This document shows positions 10,022 to 21,540 of a DNA stretch of 64,000 nucleotides, piece by piece (position 1 is the stretch's first letter; each line of letters opens with the position of its first letter). The translations under genes and the position numbers were made by a program. This stretch comes from Dipteronia dyeriana (taxonomy: Eukaryota; Streptophyta; Magnoliopsida; Sapindales; Sapindaceae): the NCBI GenBank assembly GCA_032871835.1, contig CM065296.1, positions 50,311,288-50,375,287 on the forward strand. Reading direction: 5' to 3'. Below the pieces are notes generated by a model. The model was not told where the DNA came from and made no database searches. It was given only the letters and a program-made list of their open reading frames with translations.

Positions 10022-11753
10022 TGCTGAAATAAATAAAACATTCATTCAGTCATTTATTTAAAACAAGTGCAAAGCGATTTGGTATAAATTTAAACATGGT
10101 TTAACGAACTAGAACTACCCTAAAAATAGTTACTATACCATGAGAATCCAACATACCACAAAAAAGTGACGCCTTAGGGTCGGTCAAATCTTTGCATGTT
10201 AGATCGAGACATTCTCAATCAAATGATATTCTAGAATAACTCTTATTCCATATCATTCAACCATTGTTTATTCAGTTAGGTTTTTAATTAACAAACTTAA
10301 TCAAAACCTTCGTGAGTGTAACCCACCATTTCAGATCTCACGAGTTTAACTCAAGAATTGCCGCCTTAGGGTCGGTCAATCCCGAAATACCCTCAGAAAT
10401 CCTATCTGTTAGGAAGTCAACCTTCGTATTGACCTTTGTGGAAACCCTCTTTAGGGAGGACGAAAGCAAAGCCGTCACGAGGCCCCACTCGGATCTCACG
10501 GTGTTGAACTAATGATGGAGACCGCGGGATATATATGTCATATATCACTCTCCCACTCACTATTTTAAAACTAGGGTTTTCTATTATCCGTTAATGCACC
10601 TAGACTCTACAGAATCAAACGGCTAACTTTAATCAAGTTATCTAGTGTATTAACTAATTCATTATTAGAAACAAGTTCTAATTAACTAATAAATTATTAA
10701 TGATTTTTAACCATTAAAAATCTAATCTATTAGTGAATAATCTAAGCCTTTGTAAACTATTTACTAAGCTCAGATTATTATGAAAATGTTTGTCAAGTTT
10801 TAACTATTAAAACTCTAACACAATAGTTGGTTAATTTATAATTAGACAATTAATCAAATTAATCTTAATTACTGTAAATGACCCTATTAATCTAACTTAT
10901 TAAACTCTTTAAAAACTAGATTAATATTAACGAGAATTACCAAGTTTTTTAACAATTAAAAAACTAATCTCATTTTTCATAGCCAATTTATGTATTTATC
11001 CATTTTAATCACATTAAAAAAATACATAAAATATCAGGCTATGATGCATGTATGTCATATCAAATTTATTTGTGTAAGCATATCGAATCTAAATGACATA
11101 CGTATGCATGACAATGTTTTTATCATCACATAATATAAAACATACATGAATTGACCGAGTACTGTGGATTATTTAACCTAAAAAAAATTAGAATCTAAAA
11201 TTACAAAAATACCCCCAAGGAATTCATTGGTCTTCTTGTAATTTTTAAGTCTTTCATTTTCTTCAGGTCACTCCGATTCATCTCATGAATCCTTCTTCAC
11301 GATTTTGCCAGGTCTTCAATATAGGTTACATTTTTTTTTACAATACAATTACAGTAAAAATAAATTATAAACAATAATAATAATATTAATAACACAACCC
11401 ATAAACCTTAAATTCACAGTACCACATAATTAACGATTGATCATGTTTTTGTAAATTAAAAAATTTAATATGCATACAAAAACATCGTACAATCAATTTA
11501 AATCGTGCCTACACAATCATACATGCAGGATGATCGAAAACAATATCCTGTTCCGAAATTAAAACAGGCTCTGATACCAATTGATGATACCAATTCTCAT
11601 CTCATGGGTGTGGGCACGGTCCCAACTCCTTGGGTTGACATCCACAGATACCTATCAGAGCACTCCTCTAAGAAGCTCCCGGGCGGAGAGCCACACTTCA
11701 TCACACGATCACGCGTGAGAGTTCCCGGGGATCGGCCAGTCGCCACTGCCTTT
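10022..11753 (-). other. CopA1 5' leader between primer site and gag
   Basis: About 1.7 kb, AT-rich, non-coding. The motif CCTTAGGGTCGGTCAA occurs twice (about 10172 and 10362). The region is shared, inverted, with the CopA2 leader at 18481-19259, and its distal end with CopA3 at 30729-30914. An open frame at 11505-11861 on the opposite strand crosses the leader/LTR border and is judged accidental. Confidence 0.75.
11568..11579 (-). other. Second, internal primer-binding-site copy
   Basis: GCTCTGATACCA on the plus strand is the complement of TGGTATCAGAGC, the usual site for plant initiator Met-tRNA. It lies 186 bases inside the normal site at 11754 and shares 16 bases (GCTCTGATACCAATTG) with it. 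In CopA3 the equivalent leader runs straight into one primer site and the LTR. Confidence 0.8.
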
Positions 11754-11765
11754 GCTCTGATACCA
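11754..11765 (-). other. CopA1 primer-binding site (Met-tRNA)
   Basis: GCTCTGATACCA, two bases from the LTR end at 11768. In element orientation this is ...TCTACA, two bases, TGGTATCAGAGC. It primes minus-strand DNA synthesis. Confidence 0.9.
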
Positions 11766-11767
11766 AT

Positions 11768-13939
11768 TGTAGAAACCTCGTTCACCAGTCACGCAGCGGA
11801 AATGGGTTTTAAATTTTTTTATACAGATCGTAATCTGTATCTGAGACCAGTGAACTTATGATCGTATTTATTTTCAGAACAAATACATATACTAATTATT
11901 ACACTAATAAAATATATATGTAAATACAGGAAATTGTAATCAATAATAAAAAGGAATATTAAAAGAATCATACCAACGTTTGAAGGCTCCTTTACTTTTC
12001 GATATGCTCCTGGTCTGTACCACTTATTTTCCTTGCTATGTCCCGGGACTGGTAACTGCTAGTGGGCGCGTCACGGTCTCATAAACTTAGAATGAAGGAT
12101 GTAGGAAAACTAAGAAACTCTTTCTTAATTTTTACTATGCAACACTTGCATCTTTTGCATCACATGCAAATTCTGATATATATTTCTTACGCAAAAACTA
12201 ATTGCTTCAATAGCAAAATTGATCTGTGTCTAATTCTTTTTTGTTTAAAACAAAAAGACTCGATGCACGCTTTTTGAAAACAAAACAATTATTTTTGTTA
12301 GTAGAACTCACGCACACCTATGCGTGCACTAATTGCTTCAATACCAAAATTGATCTGTGCCTAATTCTTTTTTTTTAAAACAAAAAGACCTGATGCACGC
12401 TTTTTGAAAACCAAACAATTATTTTTGTTAGTAGAACTCACACACACCTATGCGTGCACCACTTTCTTTGCACAAAATATTTCATATATACATGTGTTGT
12501 GCTTTTCACGCACATTTGTTGGTTTGTTTGTTTGTTTTTTTTAAATAGTATATATCTTATATATAGTATTCAAAAATTTGACCAAATCTATATTTGATTT
12601 TTAAAAACTTTCAAATAAAAGATATCCCATATTTTTTATTTGATTTTAATTTTGAATTCAAACTATTTAAATTCAAAAATAAAATATTTAATTTAACAAA
12701 ATAAAATAATGACATTATCTTATTTTATTCAAAAATAAATATCAGCCTACACCCTTTATTTAGTGATTAATAGCATAATTAAATAATCTTATTATTTAAT
12801 TTATCAAATCACCATTATTCATTAATTAAATAATCTCATTATTTAATTAATTTCCGAATAAATACATGTCACTTTCGTAACACAATTAATTAGACAATCC
12901 AATTAATTAACCGTGACCCTTGTTATCTAAATCGATCGGGCTAGCAGGGGGACCTAATGGACTTACAGTATTTTGAGCTCCAATAATCATCGGAATCATT
13001 AATTAAACTCTTTAATTAATATTACTTGATTATTAACTCTGGTGTTATTCCACTAAAAACCCGAAGCTGCACTCTCTCATATGCAGACGTTTTTACACAA
13101 ACCGATACAACTCAGTGTCCATCGATATAACTATTACATATGGTGTGATCCTCCATAGTAGTTCATAATTAGAGCTGGGTCATAAAGTCCGTTATACCCC
13201 TCTAATTACATATATCATTTAAGTACCATTGATTCTCTAGTGGACAATATATCATATTTCCTTACGGAATTAGGAGAGCACTCATATTGTCCAAGCCCCG
13301 AATCAACCCTTAAGGGAACTACCATCTACTTCTCAAAAGAAGGAGTGGATTCCACTATTGTGTACAAACCTTCCAAGCCACAAGCCAAACCGCAATCCCA
13401 ACATACGAAGTTTATTGATCAAGAAATGTATTTGACCTCACCCATGGTATATCAAAGACCACGATCTAACCTGAAGGAGTCGATAAGACACTCAGGATTA
13501 AGATCACCCATATATAGCCATCATTAGTTGATATATATAAATCTCATCGATAAATGGATATTGGTGTGAGATTCATATAGATCATGGCCCAGTCCTATAT
13601 GATCACATCATACAAGGTGCCTCCATTCCCATATCTCATATGAATGATTGAGGATAGAATCACTGTACATTTCAGAATGGACCGCAACTATAGATTAACC
13701 ACAAATAAAGTACCCAGCTTTATTTGCTATCTATGGACTCTTTAGATTGCACGTCTCTTACTGTATCCATCCGTATATGACACTCATATATACAGTTCGA
13801 GATTGCATTCGGCAATCCTGGATGCTAATATGTACACAAGTTTTAAAATAAATAATATAACATAATGAATTGAACCTTTCTTTTTATTTACTTCATAAAT
13901 CCATTTACAAGTTACATGTTTAGGGTATAAACCCCAACA
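11768..13939 (-). repeat. CopA1 right (5') LTR
   Basis: 2172 bp with the same termini as the left copy, followed by the duplication GAGAA at 13940-13944. It carries the same 131-bp tandem duplication but no expanded TA tract. Confidence 0.93.
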
Positions 13940-14209
13940 GAGAAAAGGTTTCTTCATAGTCTATACCCTCTTGAGTATATCCTTTTATGACTAGACTCGC
14001 CTTGTACCTCTAAATCGTACCATCTGCCTTTTGTTTGATGCGAAGAACCCATTTGTTTCAATGGCTCGACGATCAGATGGTAAATCAACCAAGTCCCAGA
14101 CATGGTTATTTTTCATTGACTCTATTTCTTCTTCCATGGCTTTCATCCAAAATTTCTTAACAAGTGAGGTGAGAGCTTCATTTGCATTTTTAGGTTCATC
14201 ACTGTCATG
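13940..14209 (-). pseudogene. Cop1 reverse transcriptase, N-terminal part
   Basis: On the minus strand it reads FWMKAMEEEIESMKNNHVWD and LVDLPSDRRAI, then degraded text up to TQEGIDYEETF at the GAGAA border. This is the beginning of RVT_2; the continuation lies at 5528 and lower. The first five bases are the duplicated target site. Confidence 0.82.
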
Positions 14210-14600
14210 TTAAGTAACCATATATGTTTCCCCATCAATCTCAAAATGACGACGTGGGATAGCTCTTTGGTTACTCTTTCGAGTTTGTAAATCTATAGAA
14301 GCTGGTTCAACAGTTGTGTTACTCCCACTAGGGACAAAAGTCCCAGGTGAATTTGTATCTACCTCAATTGGAGTGTTTAGATTTACATCTTCGTTAAGAT
14401 CATCCAATCAAAGAATCGAACATCTTTATCAACCTCACCTCTGTTTGGAAATTCATTTTCCTAGAAATTGACATTTATGATTCCAATTCAGTCACACTTT
14501 CATCAGAATTCTCACCTATCAGTGTATATCTTTTGGAGTGCTCAGAGTATCTAATGAAGATACATTTTTTTCCTCTCACACCCAGGTTTCCATATTGACT
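14210..14600 (-). pseudogene. Cop1 integrase-RT linker
   Basis: Acidic and polar low-complexity text (for example DDLNEDVNLNTPIEVDTNSP) followed by QRAIPRRHFEIDGETYMVT. This matches the variable linker between integrase and RT of Copia polyproteins. No catalytic motif is expected here. Confidence 0.65.
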
Positions 14601-15272
14601 GGATAGATCATGAGCATAACATGCACACCCCTAGGGCTTCAGGTTTGTTAAAACAGGTTTTCTACCTGTCCATAACTCATATGGGGTTGAGATGACTGAT
14701 TTTGAAGGCACACGGTTAAGTATATAGGCTGCAATCAATAAAGCATCTCCCAAGTATGAAAATTGTAGATTTGCTTGTGCCATCATAGACCTAACCATTT
14801 CCAATAATGTTCGATTCCTTCTTTTCGCCACACCATTTTGTTACGGAGTGTAAGGAATAGTCAATTGCCTTTCTATACCTTTCTCATTACACAATTCCTT
14901 GAATTGATTGGAAAGATATTCACGTCCTCGGTCAGTTCTTAAAACTTTTATTTTCTTGTCTAATTGATTTTCAACTAAATTCATAATTTTTTTGATGCAA
15001 TCCAATGCTTCGGATTTATGAGAAATCAAATAGACATGGCTGAAACGTATGTAATCATCTATGAATGTAATGAAATAGGAAGCTCATTATCTTGCTCTTA
15101 CATTCATTGGCCACAGATATCTGAATGAACCAATTGCAATAGAATTTCAGCTCCAGTTCCTTTAACAAATGGTTTTCTTGTAGTTTTTCCTGTTAGACAA
15201 ATCTCAGAAATAGACATCTCTATTATAGTGAGTGAGCCCAATAGACCTTCTTTGGCCAATGCTCATTCCATC
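14601..15272 (-). pseudogene. Cop1 integrase
   Basis: It includes LRTDRGREYLSNQFKELCNE with the second catalytic Asp, then KRRNRTLLEMVRSMMAQANL and YELWTGRKPVLTNLKP of the integrase core. Upstream, EICLTGKTTRKPF and LVHSDICGPMNV mark the end of the zinc region and the first catalytic Asp. The ORFs at 14631-14831 and 14841-15029 are pieces of this. The sequence is cut at 15272 by the precise TG end of a CopB LTR. Confidence 0.85.
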
Positions 15273-17384
15273 TGTAGGGAAAAAAACGGTTCAATATTCA
15301 ATGGAAGCATGAGAAAATTTATTATAAATTAGGGTTTGTGTATAAATAATTTTTTTCCCTTTTATGCAACGAGAACCTTAACCCTAGATTAATTGATGTA
15401 CATAAAAGTATCGTACCTTTTTCTCGTGACGATTGAACAAGCGTCGAATTGATTCCGCAAGATCTTCCAATCCAATCACGAACGTGAATCACTTAGGAGT
15501 GTGGGCTCTTTTTCTTTAAATTGTGTACCTCAGGATGGAGACAAAACAAAATCTTTTCTTTGTAGTTACAAATATCATCCAAGAGAAAAATCCAAGAACG
15601 TCTAGTCACTTGTGAGTTATCAATCAACTTGATTGAAACTCGCGTGAACCTTGATTCAATGTTGTACACAAAAACCCTTTTGATGTAAAGGATACTAGTG
15701 TACTATTGAAAACAAAAACATTCCCCTTTTTTTCTTCTTGGTTGAATTCACACACTATTGCTTAGAGATGATCGAATTTTGTCTAGAGTAAAAACAGATT
15801 TTTCTCCCTCAAAAATTCCTATGATGGCCGAATTCTTCTCTTAGAAAAATAGGGTTGGCCGAAATTCTCCTCTCAATTGCCTTTTAGCTGGTCGAATTTC
15901 TTATACACATATATATATATATATAGGATCATAAGTCCGCTCCTAAGAAGGATTTACTTGGTTGGCAAGAATCCTTTCCTTAGGTGGATTTATTTGGTAG
16001 TTAAGAATCCTTATCTAAAAGGAAATCTGTCCTCTCCTATATACATATGGGCTGGCCGAATTTCTCTTTGGTATAGATTAGGAGAGTTTATTCTTTCCTT
16101 ATAAGGATTTACTTGATGGACAAGAATCCTATTCTTAGGTAGATTTACTTGGTGGTTAAGAATCCTTTTTCAAAAAAGAATTATACCATTAAGTAGTTTT
16201 ACTTGGTGACCAAGAATTCTTTTCCAAAAAGAATTCTTTCCTACACCAGGACTCCTAATCCAACTCAATAGTGTATTTGTAACCATATTAAAGACTTCCT
16301 AATTTGATTAGATAAATAATTCCTTTTATTTATCCACTTATCAAATATAGTCTTTAACATTAATTATACTACCAACAATAGTATAATTTTAGGAGACCAT
16401 CTCCTACTAGGAAAAAGATTTTGACTTTTAATTAAATAATTGATTAATCAATAAATTAATAAATTTCCATTTAATTAAATAATAAAATAAAAATAATATA
16501 ATTTAAGCCATTCTTAATAGCCTTGCCGCCCAACACATGTATATGTGCCATATATTATTTTTCTTATTTTATTAAATTCATTGGACCTTAATAAAAAGTC
16601 CACATGTGAACTAAACCTATTCTTACAAAAAGAAACAAGTTCTCATGCCTTAATACAATTCTAGATGGACCCCTAAATTGGTCCAGTAGATATATCAAGT
16701 GATTCATGAAAGTTCGTGTGTATTGGAGATCTTGGTGGGCTATCTAAATTTAAGTTTCAATGGACACAACCCAATCAGAATCAACAAATGATTCACTTAG
16801 GTCCAATCTCTTTAATTTTAGTTCATTCCTCTAAAGAACTTAAATTGAACTCTTAAATAAAGATAGAATAAGTTGATGTTACTCATTCATACCCTAGACA
16901 ACCTTATTGGAGGAAGTGTATCCTCGTGAAGAATACCAGTAATTGCCAAGTGCTCATAAACCGCATATAGCTCTCCAAGTTACCATATTTACTCATATGA
17001 TCACATTTTGAACTTGGATATTTTGACTTGTCTAGAAGCCATGTTTCAACAGACACTATTGAAAACTTAACGTTAAGATTTAATATTCAATACCTCAAAA
17101 CATCCATATGATAGTATTATACTCTCATTCAATAAATGAAGCCACGATGTCCATATCTATAAATGAAGTCCTCTATCGATTAACAAATGAATACCACCAA
17201 ACTATCGAGGATAGACTATGCTATATAATCATACTCATTGATAGCTCAAATGATAACACTTGCAACCATAAGTCCATCATTTATCTCAGGATTGAGATAG
17301 ACTCTCCGATTGTCTTCAAATGAAAACTTTTATCCATTGATGGTTCTAGATAAACTATTTCATTTTGATCCAGTACACTATCGG
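15273..17384 (-). repeat. CopB LTR, left copy, 3' side truncated
   Basis: It begins TGTAGGGAAAA exactly like the LTR at 25178, and similarity can be followed to about 17384 (AACTTTTATCCATTGATGG, then GATCCAGTACACT). The last 370 bases or so, including the terminal CCCAACA, are missing. Gypsy gag follows instead. It contains a degenerate repeat array (15949-16222) with more copies than its partner. Confidence 0.8.
15949..16222. repeat. Degenerate repeat cluster in the CopB LTR
   Basis: Five imperfect copies of a unit like GGATTTACTTGGTGGCAAGA plus TCCTT, near 15949, 15979, 16106, 16141 and 16195. The LTR at 25178 has only two (about 27206 and 27247). Confidence 0.7.
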
Positions 17385-18480
17385 CTTGTACTTCCCTTCC
17401 AGTCTGAATGTTATCCCCGATTTGCTGTAAAAATTCTACCAAACATCCTCCCATTATTAAAGCCTCGATTTGATTTCATAGGTTATAGCACTCTGAAGTG
17501 TTGTGTCCCACGTCTTTGTGAAAATCACAATACTTATAACGATTCCTCTTATCGACAAGGGCTGTCATGGGTGCAGGCTTCTGTAGCAACCCCTTATCCC
17601 GAATGACGAGATAGATTGTCTCACGAGATGAATTTAAGGGGTGTAACGATCATATCCTCTCTTATCTCTAGCTATTGGGGCCACTGTCCTGTGAGGAGGT
17701 GAAGCTCACAGAGGAGTTTGTTTTGCTGGATATTTTTCTGATCTGGGTTGATAAATGGGGAAGCGATACGTCGACTTATTAGGGGGTTTGTTCTGGCTTT
17801 TCTGAGCTTGCTCGGGTTTGGAAGCTTTCTTCTTCTGTCACTTTATGACTCTCATATCATCGCGTTCCATCTTGACCTTGAGTTGTTCGTCGACTTTAAT
17901 TTTCTCCAGAGCCCGATCATAGGCTTCTTGGTAGGTTTCTAGAGATCTTTTAGCAAAAGACGAGAAAAGCTTACCTGTCCATAAGTTCCTTCTAAAGTTG
18001 GCGAGGGTTTCTTTCTCGGTGAAGACCTCCATCTGGATGATCTCCTTATGGAAACGCTCGATATAATCCGGGAGGGTTTCCCCTCTCTTCTGGATCACGT
18101 ATTGTAGAAGGATTGGATCCTTTAATCGGTGCCTAACTCCCTGGAATTGTGAGAAAAAATCAGTGGACAGTTTCGTGAAAGAATCCACACTGCCAGTGGG
18201 TATCTTTCTAAACATTCGTCAGCGTAGTTGAGAACATTCCTGCTCTAGTAATGTTCTGGATCTCCATCTGTTGAATGAAGCTCTCTACATGGCTCAAGGG
18301 ATCCTCAGTCCCGGAGAATCTTTCAGTCGGTATTTTGAATTTTGGCAGGAGCTCCTTCTCCTGGATCCTTTCGGAGAGGGGAGCGTTCATCTCACTTAGA
18401 GGATCCTTCTTGTCTTCCTTGTACTTCCCATTCTTCATCTGCTGACCTCTTTCTGAAGCTCTGCCAATTGGTCTCTCAGG
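17385..18480 (-). pseudogene. Gypsy gag fragment (Gyp0)
   Basis: On the minus strand, 18438-18208 gives LPKFKIPTERFSGTEDPLSH and VESFIQQMEIQNITRAGMFS. From 18215, RKIPTGSVDSFTKLSTDFFSQF and LPDYIERFHKEI follow. This is the Retrotrans_gag capsid domain of Ty3/Gypsy elements. Further down (about 17540-17490) YCDFHKDVGHNTSECYNL is a zinc-knuckle-like end. Both sides are cut: CopB LTR on the left, CopA2 leader on the right. There is no pol or LTR of this element here. It differs from the gags of Gyp1 and Gyp2. Confidence 0.82.
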
Positions 18481-19259
18481 TGCTTACTAATAATCTGACC
18501 TTAGAAAATAGTTTACAAAGGCTTAGATTATTCACTAATAGATTATATTTTTAATAGTTCAAAATCATAAATAATTTATTAGTTAATTAGAATTTGTTTC
18601 TATTAATGAATTAGTTAATGCGCTTGATAACTTGATTAAAGTTAGCTGTGTGATCCTGTAAAGTCTAGGTGCATTAACAGATAATAGAAAACCCTAATTT
18701 TAAAATAGTGAGTGGGAGGGGATATATGACATACATATCCCACGATCTCCACCATTAGTTCAACACCGTGAGATCCTAGTGGGGCCTCGTGACGGCTTTG
18801 CTTTCGTCCTCCATAAGGAGGGTTTCCATAAAGATCAATACCAAGGTTGAATTTCTAACGGATAGGACTTCTGAGGGTATTTCGGGATTAACCAACCTTA
18901 AGGAGGCAATTCTCGAGTTAAGCTCGGGATATCTAAAATTGTAGGTTACACTCATGAAGGTTTTGATTAAGTTTTGTAATTAAAAACCTGACTGAATAAA
19001 TGATGATTGAATGATATGAAATAAGAGTTATTCTAGAATATTATTTGATTGAGAATATCTTGGTCTAACATGCAAAGACTTGACCGACCCTAAGGCAGCC
19101 CTTCTTTATGATATGTTGGATTGTCGTGGAATAGTAACAAGTTTTAGGTAGTTCTAGTTCGTTAAACATGTTCAAACATCATGTTTAAATTTTTGCCAAA
19201 GCAATCACACTTGTTTTTAATAAATTGACTGAATGAATATTTTATTTATTTAAGCAATT
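18481..19259 (+). other. CopA2 leader
   Basis: It is the inverted counterpart of the CopA1 leader (10022 to about 10790) and shares the CACGGTGTTGAAC and GACCGACCCTAAGG segments. No coding signal. Its left edge near 18481 is a rearrangement border. Confidence 0.75.
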
Positions 19260-20034
19260 ATGTCTTATGCATTACTACAAATTCTCGTAAACGACAAATT
19301 AACTGGTGATAACTATATCAAGTGGACACTAAACATTAATGCAATATTGGTCACCAAAGACCTCAAGTTTGTGTTTATGGAGGAATGTCCTCTAGCGCCT
19401 GCTGTCAATGCCACACGAACTGTTTGTGAGGCATACTAGCGATAAGTCTCATCTGAAGTGAAGGCCCAAACATATCTGTTGGCTTCTGTGATAGACGTGC
19501 TTGTCGCAAAGCACGAAGCAATGACTTCAACATTAGAAATTATAGAGTCATTACAAGCTATGTTGGGCAGCCCTCCAAGCAAAAGTGGCACGAAGCTGTT
19601 CTTTTCGCTATGCTCTCTCGCATGAAGAAAGGTACGTCAGTTCGGGAACATGTCCTGAGTATGATGTCCTACTTCAACATGGCAGAAGTCAATCGTGAGG
19701 CCATTGATGAACCCAGTCAAGTGAGCATCATACTAATGACTCTTTTGAAGAGTTTCGATCAGTTTAAGAGTAACTACGAGATGAACAAGTTTAAGTTCAG
19801 TCTTACACAGTTGCTCAATAAGCTTGCTATCTTTGAGTCCTTGACTAAGGACAATAAGGGTAAGACCAATGAGGCAAATGTTTCTGAACCATCTTCTTCT
19901 AATAATAAGAAGAGGAAGAGGAAGAGGAAGAGGTCTGCTGGGAAGGCGATGGGTAAGTCTAAACCCAAGAAAGCCCAAGGCAAGAATAAGTCCAAGAAAG
20001 GAAAATATGATTTACTTGTTCTTGGTCATGTTTA
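19260..20034 (+). pseudogene. CopA2 gag
   Basis: Starts at ATG 19260 with MSYALLQILVNDKLTGDNY, the N-terminus shared with CopA1. A stop and a frameshift follow near 19440-19610. The open piece 19610-20035 has the UBN2 capsid text KKGTSVREHVLSMMSYFNMA, then LTQLLNKLAIFESL and a strongly basic Lys/Arg-rich tail that probably binds RNA. The zinc knuckle expected next is not clear. Confidence 0.85.
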
Positions 20035-20040
20035 GTGGAA

Positions 20041-20400
20041 GATAATTCTTCACCTTGGATAACTGATTTGGGGGCCACTAATCATGTTTGTTCTTCTTTG
20101 TAATAGATTGATTCTTAGACATAGCTAGAAGAGGGAACTTTCTGAATGTTTGTGGGGTCAGGGGATGTCGTGTCGGCACGAGCAGTGGGCGTAATTAGAT
20201 TACATTTTTATAATAATTATATATTGTTGGACAATGTATTTTATATTCTTGGATTTACATGGAATTTGATTTTCGTTTCTAAGTTGTTAGAACAAAAATA
20301 TTATGTTTCTTTTAATAATATGTTTGTTATTATTGGAAAGAATGGTTTGAATAATTGTTTAGGGATTAATGAAAACAATTTGTATGTGTTAAGACCGTTA
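20041..20400 (+). pseudogene. CopA2 protease
   Basis: SPWITDLGATNHVC replaces the usual SPWIIDSGATNHVC, so the DSG active site has become DLG. GSGDVVSARAVGVIRLHF and NLIFVSKLLEQKYYVSF complete the retropepsin fold and lead into the pre-integrase segment. In-frame stops lie near 20101 and 20140. The enzyme would have cut the gag-pol polyprotein. Confidence 0.8.
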
Positions 20401-21540
20401 ATACATACTACACTGCTCAACACCGAAATGTTTAAGGTTGAAAAACTAAAAAATAAACGACATAAAATTTCTCCAGATAATGACACGTATCTCTGGCATC
20501 TAAGGCTTGACCATATAAACCTTGACAGGATAGACAAACTAGTAAAAAGTGGACCTTTAATTGAGTTAAAGGTTGACAGCTTACCTGTCTGTGAATCTTG
20601 TCTGGAAGGTAAGATGACTAAGAGACCTTTTACTGGAAAAGGGCTTAGAGCTAAAGAATTGCTAGAACTTATACATACATACGTTCGCGGACTGATGAAT
20701 GTTAAAGCTAGGGGTGATTATGAATATTATGTCACCTTTATAAATGACTACTCAAGGTACGGGTAAGATACCTAATTCAATGGAAGTCGAAAACACTTCA
20801 AAAGTTCAAAGAATTCTGAGCTGAAGTGGAGAATCAATTAGGTAGGACTATTATGTCACTATGATCAGATCGTGGAGGTAGGTACCTTAACCAAGAGTTT
20901 GAAGACTTCATGGTCAATCATGGGATAGTTTTCCAACTAACAGCACCTGGTACACCTCAAAAAAATGGTGTTGTAGAGAGGAGAAATAGAACCCTAATGG
21001 AAATGGTGAGATCTATGATTAGTTTCTCATCATTACCAAATTCCTTTTGGGGATATGCATTACAATCAGCGGCATACATTTTGAATGTAGTGTCATCCAA
21101 ATCTGATCCTAAAACTCCCCTAGAGTTGTGGAGTGGTCGTAAAGCTAGTTTGCAACATTTTCACATATGGGGTGTCCAACACATGTGCTGAAGAACAGAA
21201 GTGGAAAGCTAGACTCCATGTCTATTGTCTGCTTGTTTGTAGGATACTCTAAGGAGACCAAAGGTGGACACTTCTATAATCCCGAAGATAACAAAGTATT
21301 TGTATGGACAAATGAAATGTTTCTTGAGGACAATTATATTAGTGACCATAAACATCATTCTAATATTGTATTAAATGAGTTGGAGACTGGTGAGACTAGT
21401 GTTTCATCAATAAGAGTTATTGATCCATAAACATTTGAGAGTCAGATGGTTCCTGATCAGGATACACTACAACCTAGACGCAGTGAGAGGGTTATGAGAC
21501 AACCTGAATGCTATTTAGGTATAGGTGAGGGACAAGGTGT
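20401..21540 (+). pseudogene. CopA2 integrase
   Basis: The zinc-binding start is preserved: HLRLDHINLDRIDKL, then LPVCESCLEGKMTKRPF (His/His/Cys/Cys). The first catalytic Asp is altered (ELIHTYV instead of IHTDV). After a stop at 20764, the core resumes with [20 protein letters not shown] (catalytic Glu in VVERR) and [18 protein letters not shown] frameshift near 21170 separates [16 protein letters not shown] from the C-terminal FVGYSKETKGGHFYNPEDNK. The linker ends near 21540. Confidence 0.85.

Larger units (their letters stand above)
5529..13939 (-). mobile_element. CopA1: Copia element complete at both ends, internally deleted
   Basis: An 8.4 kb minus-strand element with LTRs of 2216 and 2172 bp, TG...CA ends, GAGAA duplications, a polypurine tract beside the left LTR and an initiator-Met-tRNA primer site beside the right LTR. 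The internal region is only about 4.0 kb because gag is fused to late integrase. Reverse transcriptase and RNase H remain with modest damage. About a dozen differences are visible in the first 295 bases of the two LTRs (roughly 4 per cent by eye), so the insertion is not recent. It lies inside the reverse transcriptase of Cop1 in the same orientation. Copia membership is clear; the lineage within Copia is not assigned. Confidence 0.93.
3050..15272 (-). mobile_element. Cop1: old Ty1/Copia element, truncated and interrupted
   Basis: Read on the minus strand it has integrase (15272 to 14600), a linker, the start of reverse transcriptase (to 13940), then after CopA1 the rest of reverse transcriptase (5528 to 4906), RNase H (to 4222), a 0.7 kb non-coding tail, a polypurine tract and a 3' LTR. 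This is the Copia order (integrase before RT). Gag, protease, primer site and 5' LTR are missing because the element stops abruptly inside the integrase zinc region, where a CopB LTR begins at 15273 with its exact terminus. Many frameshifts mark it as old. It is the oldest layer of this part of the nest. Confidence 0.85.

Noticed and set aside
11754..11765. GCTCTGATACCA motifs here and at 11568, 25164, 30902 and 55721 as possible tRNA gene parts
   Set aside because: Only a 12-base match to the Met-tRNA 3' end, always next to an LTR; no cloverleaf. They are primer sites.
11505..11861. 118-codon plus-strand frame crossing the CopA1 primer site
   Set aside because: It runs from leader into LTR on the antisense strand and includes primer-site text; no family match.
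19733..19995. Two leucine-rich minus-strand frames over CopA2 gag
   Set aside because: They are shadows of the Lys/Arg-rich gag tail.
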